Assembly (NCBI RefSeq): GCF_012489685.1
Contig: NC_080043.1
Span: 62,861,920 to 62,925,919, forward strand
Source of the DNA: Lotus japonicus
Lineage: Eukaryota; Streptophyta; Magnoliopsida; Fabales; Fabaceae
DNA: 64,000 nt
Reading direction: 5' to 3'
Shown: piece after piece, positions 34,454 to 43,020 of the stretch
Position numbering within the stretch: position 1 is the first letter of the stretch
Layout of the letters: every line of letters starts with the position of its first letter
Notes under the pieces: generated by a model
The model's input: the letters and a program-made list of their open reading frames with translations, nothing else
Told to the model about the DNA's origin: nothing
Database searches by the model: none
Made by a program: the position numbers and the translations under genes

Positions 34454-35536
34454 ATGGTGAATGTGAACCAGTTAGCGGAAGCAGTGGCGGAAATGGCGCA
34501 GGCAATGACTGCGCAGGCTAATGCGAACGCACAGAGACAAGCGGAGGAAGCTGCACGCGATCTTCGCCAGCAGCAGAGGGAGATTACACTGGATCAAAAC
34601 AAGGGATTGAATGATTTTCGGCGTCAGGACCCGCCTAAGTTTAATGGAGGGACTGATCCGAAAAAGGCCGACATGTGGATTCAAGAGATAGAGAAGATCT
34701 TCGGAGTGCTGCAAACTCCGGAAGGAGCTAAAGTGGGCTTTGCCACTTACCTGTTGTTGGGAGATGCAGAGTATTGGTGGCGAGGTAAAAGGATGATCAT
34801 GGAAGCTAACCATGAGGAGGTTAACTGGGACTCATTTCGTACTGCTTTTCTTGAGAAGTATTTTCCGGAAAGTGCACGTGATAAGAGGGAGTCGCAGTTT
34901 CTAACTCTTCGCCAAAAGAGCATGTCAGTGCCTGAGTATGCTGCGAAGCTGGAGTCACTGGCAAGACACTTTCGATTCTTTGCTAATCACGTGGACGAGC
35001 AGTATATGTGCAAGAGGTTTGTAAATGGACTACGTCCTGATATCGAGGATTCCATAAGGCCATTGGGGATTGTGCGATTTCAAGTGCTTGTAGAGAAGGC
35101 TACTGAGGTAGAGGTAATGAAGAATAAGAGGAATAGTCGGATGGGCGTTGGGGGACCAGTCAGGTCAAACTCCCAGAACCAAGAAGGACAAAACGGGGGA
35201 AAGCAACCCCAGAAGAAACCTTACCATCGCCCTCAGGGAATGGGCCAGTCACCGGGACAGTATAGGCCCATTGCTACGGCTATAGGAGGACAAGGAAGCC
35301 AACCTCAAAACCATAGGGTTGAGTGCTTCAGGTGTGGAGAGGTTGGACACTATGCCAATGTTTGCGAGAAAGAAAAGCCATTATGTTTCAACTGTCACAA
35401 GTCGGGGCATCTTGCTAAAGACTGTAGGATGCCTAAAGTTGAGCAAACTATGAATGTTACAAGTGGTATCAGAGTCGACCTCTCCCAGTACGGTGTGGTT
35501 CGGGGACGAACCAAGCGGAAGCTGGTGGGCCTGTGA
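34454..35536 (+). CDS. gag: G3 gag fused at its end to Cassandra internal sequence
   Basis: ATG at 34454 opens a 360-codon frame. Residues 1-50 are Gln/Ala-rich; residues about 60-230 are a Ty3/gypsy gag domain (DPPKFNGGTDP, YLLGDAEYWWRG-type, FLEKYFPES). A basic linker follows, then two zinc knuckles (CFRCGEVGHYANVC and CFNCHKSGHLAKDC). Compared with G2, homology stops at about 35466, in ATGTTACAAGTGG; after that the frame runs through Cassandra sequence and stops at the first bases of C2. Protease and the rest of pol are absent. The gag itself is undamaged, unlike the G2 copy. Confidence 0.85.
   Translation: MVNVNQLAEAVAEMAQAMTAQANANAQRQAEEAARDLRQQQREITLDQNKGLNDFRRQDPPKFNGGTDPKKADMWIQEIEKIFGVLQTPEGAKVGFATYLLLGDAEYWWRGKRMIMEANHEEVNWDSFRTAFLEKYFPESARDKRESQFLTLRQKSMSVPEYAAKLESLARHFRFFANHVDEQYMCKRFVNGLRPDIEDSIRPLGIVRFQVLVEKATEVEVMKNKRNSRMGVGGPVRSNSQNQEGQNGGKQPQKKPYHRPQGMGQSPGQYRPIATAIGGQGSQPQNHRVECFRCGEVGHYANVCEKEKPLCFNCHKSGHLAKDCRMPKVEQTMNVTSGIRVDLSQYGVVRGRTKRKLVGL
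35461..35531 (+). mobile_element. Cassandra-type internal region
   Basis: About 70 bp from a TGGTATCAGAG primer-site-like sequence (35464-35474) to a GCTGGTGGGCC purine-rich tract that directly precedes LTR C2, as expected for the very short internal domain of this class. It is fused on the left to G3 gag. Confidence 0.7.
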
Positions 35537-35925
35537 CGCCCGGGGCCGACGAGGGCCGGGAGTGATCGCCGGTGCAGTGAGGCACGGACAAGGAGTGGCT
35601 CCTGGCAGGCTTCTAGGCGGAGGGGCACATGAATGAACCGATCTCACACCCGAACAAGAGGTATTCCGAGACTGTATAGGGATGGACTATACAGTTGAGG
35701 AGGGCATAAATGATTTGATTGGTAATACTCATAACAACAAGTTGCAACTTCTTTTCGGGAACCCAACTGATAAGAACTCCATGGTTAAGTGTGCTTGCCT
35801 TGGAGCAATATCGTGATGGGTGACCTCCTGGGAAGTTTTCTCGGGAAGCGCGCGAGTGAGGACAAAGTGCGCTGAAAAGACTCATGTTGTTACCGTGAGG
35901 CCAGTCGTCAAGTCAGGATGTTACA
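35532..35925 (+). repeat. Cassandra-type LTR C2 with 5S-like segment
   Basis: 394 bp, TGTGACGCCC...GGATGTTACA. The 5S-like region lies around 35758-35850, with GGTTAAGTGTGCTTG near 35783 (box A-like) and GATGGGTGACCTCCTGGGAAG's first 20 bases from 35815 (box C-like). It is the right end of composite 1 and is followed by CGTGA. Confidence 0.85.
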
Positions 35926-36116
35926 CGTGACGTTGACGTGCAGTTGAGGCTGTACCTGTATATATGTTTGTACATCGGTTAGTTTAGTTGCTGGGTTATG
36001 TCTTTATTTTCTATCGCTTTAATTAAAAGGAATCGAAAAAAAAAAATATATACCTGTTTTTCGCGTAAAGTTTATTTTGAGTTACTTAAGTGACACCCGG
36101 AAATCGGGGTGTTACA

Positions 36117-36491
36117 TTGATCCTTCAGGGCGTCTGATCCTTTAGAGCATCTGATTCTTCAGAGCTTCTGATCCTTCAGAGCGTCTGATCCTTCAGAGTG
36201 TCTGATCCTTCAGAGCTTCTAGTGAGCTGAATCCATATCAGAGCTTTATGATCTTCAGATCTTCTGAAGCTTGATCTACTTTTCAGATGAACGTAATACG
36301 TTCGAAAGCGTTGCAGAGGTTACTCTTTGAGCATTTTGCTTCTGAATCATGTGAGATAGGTCCAGAGTCTTGGCCTTTCATTTGAACACTCAGAAAACAA
36401 CGTTAGAGTACCATAATTGTTCATATTCAATAGTTAACTTGTAATCATCAAAACATAGAGTTGTACTACTAGATCAAAACTTGATCTTACA
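36117..36491 (-). repeat. Copia B 3' LTR, right piece, with 18-bp tandem repeats
   Basis: Continues the LTR cut by G1 and ends GATCTTACA at 36491. From about 36118 to 36222 it contains six imperfect 18-bp units of the form CTTCAGAGC.TCTGATC, an expanded version of the short repeats seen in the Copia A LTR. Confidence 0.85.
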
Positions 36492-37188
36492 ATCTCCCCC
36501 TTTTTGATGATGACAAAACCAAGTATTTTGATGAACAATTCTTAAACAATAAACTGAATTCACTTAGAGTTTAGAGAACAGAGATAAACTTATCCTGAGG
36601 TAAATGGTTTATGTTGCTCATTCTGAATCTAAGTCACAACTTGATTCTGAGCTTAGCCCCCCCTGAATCTAGGACTTAATGAAAATATTAGTAATATCTA
36701 GATTCTGAGCTAAATAATAAAAGAGTTTAGGGTGAGAATATATGACATAGACAAAGTGAAATAATCAGAGCGCATAAGTATTCAGAATCATGAGCAGAGT
36801 AAAGGTAACATATCTATGGTCATAAGAGTGGAACTCTTAAATTCTCCAAAAGAAAAATAAATTACACTAGCACAGCTTACACATCAAAAACTGGGTTATA
36901 CTCCACCTTTTTGTCATAAGCAAAAAACATGGGGTGTGAAAAACTTAGCTTGAAGTACAAGGTACTCCCCGTAAGGAAAGATCTAAGTGTAATAAAAATG
37001 GAGAAAAGAAAAGGAATTTACAAAAAAAATTGTAAAGAATAACATTTGTGATTAATCCATATGCAGAAGATTAAATGAATGAGGTTGAACGTTTACCACC
37101 GGCCAAGGAGTTAAGGTAAACTTCTGTTACCAATAAATAATCCTCGAGAAACTACTTCAACATTAACTTCTGTAGACTGAATTGAGCT
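36492..37188 (-). other. Copia B 3' untranslated part with polypurine tracts
   Basis: The tract next to the LTR (36492-36506, minus AAAAAGGGGGAGAT) matches Copia A. A run at about 36655-36665 and a degenerate one at 36900-36912 correspond to the extra internal tracts in Copia A. No sense ORF. Confidence 0.7.
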
Positions 37189-37195
37189 TATAAAA
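37189..37195 (+). promoter_or_regulatory. TATA box for the antisense ORF in Copia B
   Basis: TATAAAA in the context CTTATAAAAAGC, 57 bp before the ATG at 37252. Conserved with 7194-7200 in Copia A, as are the GAACGTTTACCACCGG and CCTCGAGAAACT blocks upstream (37086-37155). Confidence 0.6.
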
Positions 37196-37251
37196 AGCAG
37201 TTAAACCATATCAGTCTTCACATCTCATTTTCTCTCGAGCTGAAAATTGCA

Positions 37252-37641
37252 ATGGCATCTTTCATAGCATGTATCGAGCAGTTGAGGAAGAAAGCCTTTG
37301 ATGAAGATCTCTTCATCAATGTACGCCATCCAGAGGAGCCTAGCGTTTATACCCTGACAAACCGGCTCTTAGGCATGAGCCTTAGTCCATAAATGGACAA
37401 CATCCTTAGACGCTTCCTCAGATTCATGGAAGAAATGCAATTTTGCTTCCAGAAGGAGCTAGAACTATATGAGGAAATCAGAGCAACAGAGGCGGCTCTG
37501 GAGACGGTGGCGGAGGGTCCTGAGAGGCAGGAGCTGCGCCAGAGCTTAGTTCTTTTAGAGCATAGGCAGCATCATTTGGAGCTTGAGAAGGCAGCGATGC
37601 GTAGGCAGTGTAGAGAAATGAGGAAAAATCCTCCCTTTTAA
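37252..37641 (+). pseudogene. Copia B antisense ORF with ATG, one internal TAA
   Basis: Starts ATG at 37252-37254 and would encode about 129 residues to TAA 37639-37641. It is interrupted by an in-frame TAA at 37390-37392, where Copia A has a Glu codon. N-terminal QLRKKAFDEDLFINVRHPE and C-terminal REMRKNPPF match the Copia A ORF, and the middle is a Leu/Glu-rich helix. The two copies carry different single lesions, so their common ancestor probably had an intact gene on the strand opposite gag-pol. Confidence 0.65.
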
Positions 37642-37840
37642 TGTAGCAGTGCTTTGTATGCAATGTCTTATTAATAGAAAATTTGTTTGTTGGTTAATGA
37701 GTATGCGTGAAAATAATTTTATGATGAACAAGCATTATGCACCATATAATGAAAATGATAATAGAATAACACGAAAATAGATAAAGAAATAAAGTTCAAA
37801 ACAAATAAACGTGGAAAAGAAAAACATAATTCAAGAAGAA

Positions 37841-38234
37841 TGTAACATCCCGATCTGACGACTGGCCTCACGGTAACAACACGAGTCTTTTCAGTGAGCT
37901 TTGTCCTCACTCGCGCACTTCCCAGGAAAACTTCCCAGGAGGTCACCCATCATAATATTGCTCCAAGGCTAGCACACTTAACCATGGAGTTCTTATGAGT
38001 TGGGCTCCCGAAAAAAAGTTGCAACTTGTTGTTATGAGTAGTACCAATCAAATCTATTATGCTCTCGTCAACTGTATAGTCCATCCCTATACAGTCTCGG
38101 AATACCTCTTGTTCGGGTGTGAGATCGGTTCAGTCATGTGCCCCTCCGCCTAGAAGCCTGCCAGGAGCCGCTCCTTGTCCGTGCCTCACTACACCGGCGA
38201 TCACTCCCCGCCCTCGTCTGCCCCGGGCGTCACA
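37841..38234 (-). repeat. Cassandra-type LTR C3
   Basis: 394 bp, TGTAACATCC...GGGCGTCACA, closely similar to C1 with scattered substitutions and the same 5S-like segment on the minus strand. Confidence 0.85.
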
Positions 38235-38966
38235 GGCTAATGTAAGACCCAAGTTTTTAAGTTTTGGATAAGGGAATAAAATACAAGAGTTTATTGGATG
38301 AAATAAATTTATGAAGGAGAAGGTTCAGGAAAAGTCCAAGGATTGTATCAAAACCGATAAAAGTTATAGCACGACTAACATTCGCCTAATCTTAGGTCAA
38401 AGACCCTAGTGAATAGTTAATTTATACTTTAGGACACGATGGAAACTAATTCCAAAAATCTTCAGAGAAATATTAGAATTTCTCTTATTCGTCTATAAAC
38501 AAGTATTTCGACGCGAAACCCTGGAACGTACGAACGTCAAATTCCAATCATCGGAAGTTTGCCGAAACTAAAACCCTGTTAGTTAAAGAAACCTAAGATC
38601 AACGGACGATGAAGACTGTTTCCATTCGGAGCTTCAAATGAAGATTCCACACGCTTACACCCATTTCTCTTGATGTTTCCCATCTTTCTTCAGAAGGAAG
38701 TTTTCTCTTCCGACATCCACTACAAAAAGTAACTTATCGGGTAGAATAGTTTTACATTGATTTTGCATTAGTCACCTAAAATACAAGGAAACCTCTGTTG
38801 AGTTTTGGAATTCTGTCGCCAAAACCTATCTTAGAATTCACGGAGAATGAAGCCGGAAAAATAGGAATCACTCTTATATTTTTATTTTAACTCTATAAGT
38901 TAAATCCTCCAATATCTAAACAAATCTGTACCGGTTTACAAAATATCTTCTCAAAATATCTCCCTA

Positions 38967-39190
38967 AAATATCTATTCATTCTTATCCAATCTCTGATAA
39001 ATATCTATTCATTCTTATCCAATCTTTGATAAATATCTATTCATTCTTATCCAATCTTTGATAAATATCTATTCATTCTTATCCAATCTTTGATAAATAT
39101 CTATTCATTCTTATCCAATCTCTGATAAATATCTATTCAACCTTATCCGATCTTTGATAAATATCTACTCATCCTTATCTAATCTTTACA
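38967..39190. repeat. 32-bp minisatellite in the G4 LTR
   Basis: About seven units of AAATATCTATTCATTCTTAT followed by CCAATCT.TGAT. The first five are nearly identical and the last two decay. A second decaying series of AAATATCTTTAC units follows. Confidence 0.9.
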
Positions 39191-41236
39191 AAATATCTTT
39201 ACAAAATATCTTTACAAAAATATCTTCTCAAAAATATCTATCCATCCTTATCCATCCACCAAGTCATCCTTATCTAAACTTTGCAAAATATCTTCCATTT
39301 CCTTCACTATATATAGGTTGTAGCTAGAAAATGAAAATTTGGCAAAATCTCACCCAAAAACCAACCCAAACCCGCGAGCACAAGGAGGAGAGGAGAGGAA
39401 GTTGATCTTCAAGGATTCTTGCCCGTTTGCTTCACCGATCGTTGCTAATCGAAGACATCGAGGTATAGTTACTATCCCTCACTTCTGATCGTCAGATCTG
39501 TCGACTTTTTCTATGTTTTTCTGAGCTCAAAGTTTGGAGCTTTTTGTAAAATTGTCCAAATAGCTTGATTTCTCTGTCTAAACATCTTCCCTACGTGCCC
39601 AAGAGTAGTTCTATCGGATTACATTTTCCATTCTGTCGCCGAAATTCCGCCGGAATCAATTTTTACCTCAAATACCCATTTTTGGGGCAAAGTCTCATCC
39701 TTTCGGTTTAGAACTCACGACTTAGCTTAGTGTCAGTAGGATTAGTTGTCATAAACGTCGTTAGTGACATTTCCATCCGATTAGTTTTTCAAAATTCGAA
39801 TTTTTGATTTTCCGAGCTAAAAATAATGACCAAAATACCCCTGTGACAGTTTTCGACCCGATAATTTTTCTGAGAGTTTCCCTGGCCTAAATATCGCCTA
39901 AGAATACCTAGGAATTGATTTAGACCGAAGAAAAAGTTCGAAAACCCTATTTTCCATAGTGGCCGAAACCTATTTGCTTGGATACCGTGTCCAAAAATAA
40001 TTTCTGGGTCTCTATGACCCAAGCCATTGCGTAGCTCTTTCAATTGTCGAAATTTTGGCTCCGGTTTCGTGTCATTCCGAGTTCTGTAGCTCGAGTTATG
40101 CCCGTTTAAGCGAATAAAGTGTTTTTGTACAAAACTTGAATGGAGTCAAAACTCATCCATTCGGAGAAAGTCCTTCCATTCGTGCCTAAATGTTGTACTC
40201 TGAAGCTCCTTGAGCTTTGTCGAACATTAGTTAGGATTGTTTCGAATGTATCGACTTGTGTTGATTCATTATTGCCTTGTTTGCTCAAAGGTTCAATTGT
40301 GGAAACTTTGGGATTGACTGAACAAGCTTGTGAGGGAGACCTACACCGCGAGACTGGAACAACTCGAGGTTAGGGAAACTTACTTACTAGCTATTTGTAT
40401 TGTAGGCGTCGATAAATTCGACTTGAATATTGCTTGATATTGAATATTGCTTGGATATTGTTTATCGCTTTGAGTTGGAAAATGTTTTCTGGAGGCTTCG
40501 GCCGAGTGAACTTATATGAGACGTGTGTCTCCGTTTTCTGAGAGGCTTCGGTCGTTTACTGGTTTCTGTCTTATCGCTTTCTAGTGGATATGACAAGGTT
40601 ATGTTTACAGCACTGCCATATTGATTCATCGCTCGATGGAGCTTGATGTATTTGCGTTTATGATTAAATTGTGCTGACTATATTCGTGCATTTTGATGCC
40701 ACTTTTGGACTGTAGAATACACTTACCCTCGTCATGACAATGACGGGTTTCTTTTGGGAATGTTTGTTAGGTCGAACCAAGGTTCGAACCTTCATTGTTT
40801 TAGGGGATCTAGTGTTTTCTCGGGGAGTTGTTTGGGTTTGATGGGAACTTTGAACTTATAGAGTTTTGGACCGAAAATAATCACAATCTGTTTTATGTAA
40901 ATAAATCCATAATATATTTATTAAGGATATAATGTTTTTAAGTAATGACGATGATTCAACGGAAAAGACATAGGGATGAAAGTGAGTTTGGAAAACGGGA
41001 ATGGGTCGGTGATCCTAGCTTTGGGAACTTTATTTTGAAAGGTGTTGGAAATGAAAACTGAACTTTGGAATTCACGACATAATGGACTAACTTACGATGG
41101 AACATTTTACCTAATAAGAGAACTATTGTTTTAAGGGAACTCATTTTATGGGAAAGAATTTGAAGACGGGCTTTGGCCAAGGGTCTGGGCGTTAGTAAGG
41201 TACCTAGTAGAGTACTCTTGGCACAACAGGAAGTGA

Positions 41237-41612
41237 CGGTCAGCCGTGTAGAGTTGTATCGTGCCTGTTGATGTCTGGCGTAGCAGGCAGGATGGTAAAA
41301 CTCGTAGGGTCACAACCGACTTGACTATAGCCTAGGTTTCTCGTTGTAGAAGCCTTTGGTCAATGAACCAATTTTACCTGTGAGGACGAATCGTTGTTTA
41401 GCTAACCATATTGCACACATGCATACACGCGATGAAGTGCCAAGTGGAGTACTTCGGTATAGCAGGAAGCAACGATCAGCCGTGTAGAGTTGAATCGGTC
41501 CTGACTATACCTGGCACAGAAGGAAGTAACGATCATCCGTGTAGAGTTGTATCGCTCCTGTTGATGTCCGGCATAGCAAGCAGAAATGGTCGAACCGTGT
41601 AGAGTTTGATCG
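41237..41612. repeat. Dispersed palindromes with CCGTGTAGAG core in the G4 LTR
   Basis: Four units with the core CCGTGTAGAG.TTG and short CGAT/ATCG-type arms at 41237-41261, 41473-41497, 41530-41554 and 41589-41612. The arms are shorter and less exact than in G2 and G3. Confidence 0.5.
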
Positions 41613-42762
41613 TCTTGACTATAGCCAAAGGTGATAAGCGACGCCCGAGCAGAAATGGTTAAACACGAGGCCAGTGTTACGACCGTCTCGAGGTGCCCAG
41701 CCTTTAAGTGGCAATACCATTGGTTTGTCCCGTCGCTAAGCAGAGTGACGTTATTCGGGTTTGTGTCAGCATATCCTGCAGTGGCACACCATGCATCTTA
41801 TTATGATTACCGTTGTATGACATATCATGCACTCTAACTATAATTGTTGAGACTTGATGATTTGATGTTGATAAACATCGTTATGAGTTTTGATGATTGA
41901 ATTGTGTAAGAGATTTGATAACATGTCATGTATATACCTTAGGGTAGGCAACACATAACTTATATGTATATATACAACATATATATATACCCCCTTTATC
42001 GCATGTTGGTTGTATATCTATTGTATTCTGTAAGTTGACCCTAGCGCCTTGGCTTTGTTTGTATGTTTGTGTTTGGGCGGTCGGCCTGCTGCCAGGCGTC
42101 CGTCAGCCGGTTCGTGATGATTCGTTGTGCGGGAAAGACCCGGAGCGAAATGACTATTACTGAAGCTTTCGACGAGAACCCGGACTTCAGGCCTGATCGA
42201 GGAAGGGTCGATGAAAGTAGTGTGGGATATGGGTGGTTAGAGTCTTTTGAGCTGGTTGTTGCTATCATAGCTCTGATTCGTCATTTCTACTTTTGGGACC
42301 GGGTAGTTTCCGACGGGTTGCTTTCGGTGTGGTTCTCCATAGATGGGGATCGCATGGAGTAGTCGGACGTAGGAAGTCTTTTTGGAAGCCGTTTTGGGCT
42401 GACTTACTCTTCGGAAGACTGTGTTTATAAAACTCATGACTCTATCTATGGGTCGCACTTGTCTGCTGTTGGGCAATACCTTTAGTTATTTGATGTTACA
42501 TTCCGTCACTTGAGGACACTCGTGACGATGCTTTTAGTTACAGCAGGACTGTAATAGTATTGTATATCAGTTTATGTTCATCGCATTTTGGGGGTTGAGT
42601 CTTTAGTTTAAAATGTTCTTATTTCTAAAAACAAACAAAAAAATACCTGCTTTTCCGCTTTATTTTATTTCCAAGTTACTAAAGTGAGGCCACCGAAATC
42701 GGGGTGTTACAAAGAAAGTAAATCAACACATATAAAAACAGAAGAGAAGAGAGTTCCTAAAA

Positions 42763-43020
42763 CTAGGGTTTAGGTGTCCTCCGAAGCAGATATGTGCCCA
42801 TTTCTTTCAAACTCTGAAGAAGAGCTTCAGGAGAATCAAGCCTTTGTTCAATGATATCAATCCTTGAATCTGACTGAGGTTGAGCAGACGCTAAAGCTTG
42901 ATCAGAGTGAGGAACTTGAGCAGATGTGGAGGCAACATCAGTAACTGGAACAATTCTAAGTGCTTGATTTTTTAGTGCCTCAGCTTCAGCTTGTAGCTTA
43001 GCAGCTTGTTCCAGAGCTTG
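42763..43020 (-). pseudogene. Copia B third ORF, C-terminal end
   Basis: Encodes the end of the coiled coil (LQAEAEALKNQAL) and the terminal RIDIIEQRLDS...LLRRTPKP, matching SRLDIMEQCLD...LLRRTDKP of Copia A, with its own stop at 42763. It is separated from the rest of the ORF (55687 onward) by G2; the GCTTG duplicated at 43016-43020 and 55687-55691 marks the break. Confidence 0.85.

Larger units (their letters stand above)
30103..35925. mobile_element. Composite 1: chromovirus G3 piece between inverted Cassandra-type LTRs
   Basis: 5,823 bp flanked by a perfect CGTGA duplication (30098-30102 and 35926-35930), so it was integrated as one molecule. Contents: Cassandra LTR C1 (minus), ~500 bp spacer, G3 polypurine region, complete G3 LTR (31001-34217), G3 primer site and gag, a fusion within gag to the Cassandra primer-site/internal region, and Cassandra LTR C2 (plus). 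Both outer ends are the same Cassandra terminus (GGATGTTACA). G3 is in the order 3'UTR-LTR-PBS-gag, as in a one-LTR circle or a tandem element. Most simply a chimeric cDNA made by template switching in a shared particle. Confidence 0.75.
26410..36116 (+). mobile_element. G1: solo LTR of a chromovirus-type element, carrying composite 1
   Basis: The LTR runs TGTAAGACCC (26410) to GGTGTTACA (36116), interrupted by composite 1 (30103-35925). Removing composite 1 and one CGTGA leaves about 3.9 kb that aligns end to end with the G2 LTRs. Flanks CTGAT (26405-26409) and TTGAT (36117-36121) are a 5-bp target duplication with one change. No internal domain of its own remains, so it is a solo LTR formed by LTR-LTR recombination. 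Confidence 0.85.
37841..42711. mobile_element. Composite 2: Cassandra-type LTR fused head-to-head to a chromovirus LTR
   Basis: Flanked by a perfect AAGAA duplication (37836-37840 and 42712-42716). It consists of Cassandra LTR C3 in minus orientation (37841-38234), six bases GGCTAA, and a chromovirus LTR G4 in plus orientation (38241-42711). Neither part alone has a target duplication (GGCTAA lies between them), so the two were integrated together. The outer ends are the 3' termini of both LTRs (...TGTTACA). The six bases may be remnants of the sequences before the two LTRs (GGCC before Cassandra, TAA before G3-type LTRs). Confidence 0.75.
38241..42711 (+). repeat. G4 chromovirus LTR, 4,471 bp, no ORF
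   Basis: TGTAAGACCC...GGTGTTACA. It shares with G1 and G2 the GTCGATAAATTCGAC motif (40408-40422), a GGCTAACCA-type motif (41399), a TATATATATACCCC stretch (41978-41993) and the TTGACCCTAGCGCC and TTTGGGCGGTCGGCCTGCTG motifs (42036, 42071). The ATG of the LTR ORF is at 42063, but the frame diverges at once, so the ORF is lost or replaced. It is longer than the G2 LTR because of the 32-bp minisatellite. Confidence 0.8.

Noticed and set aside
35758..35850. Functional 5S rRNA gene
   Set aside because: The similarity covers only part of a 5S gene with many changes and sits inside an LTR with defined TG..CA ends, as in Cassandra elements.
37841..38234. C3 as an independent solo LTR insertion next to a solo G4 LTR
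   Set aside because: C3 is flanked by AAGAA and GGCTA and G4 by GCTAA and AAGAA; only the pair together has a matching 5-bp duplication.
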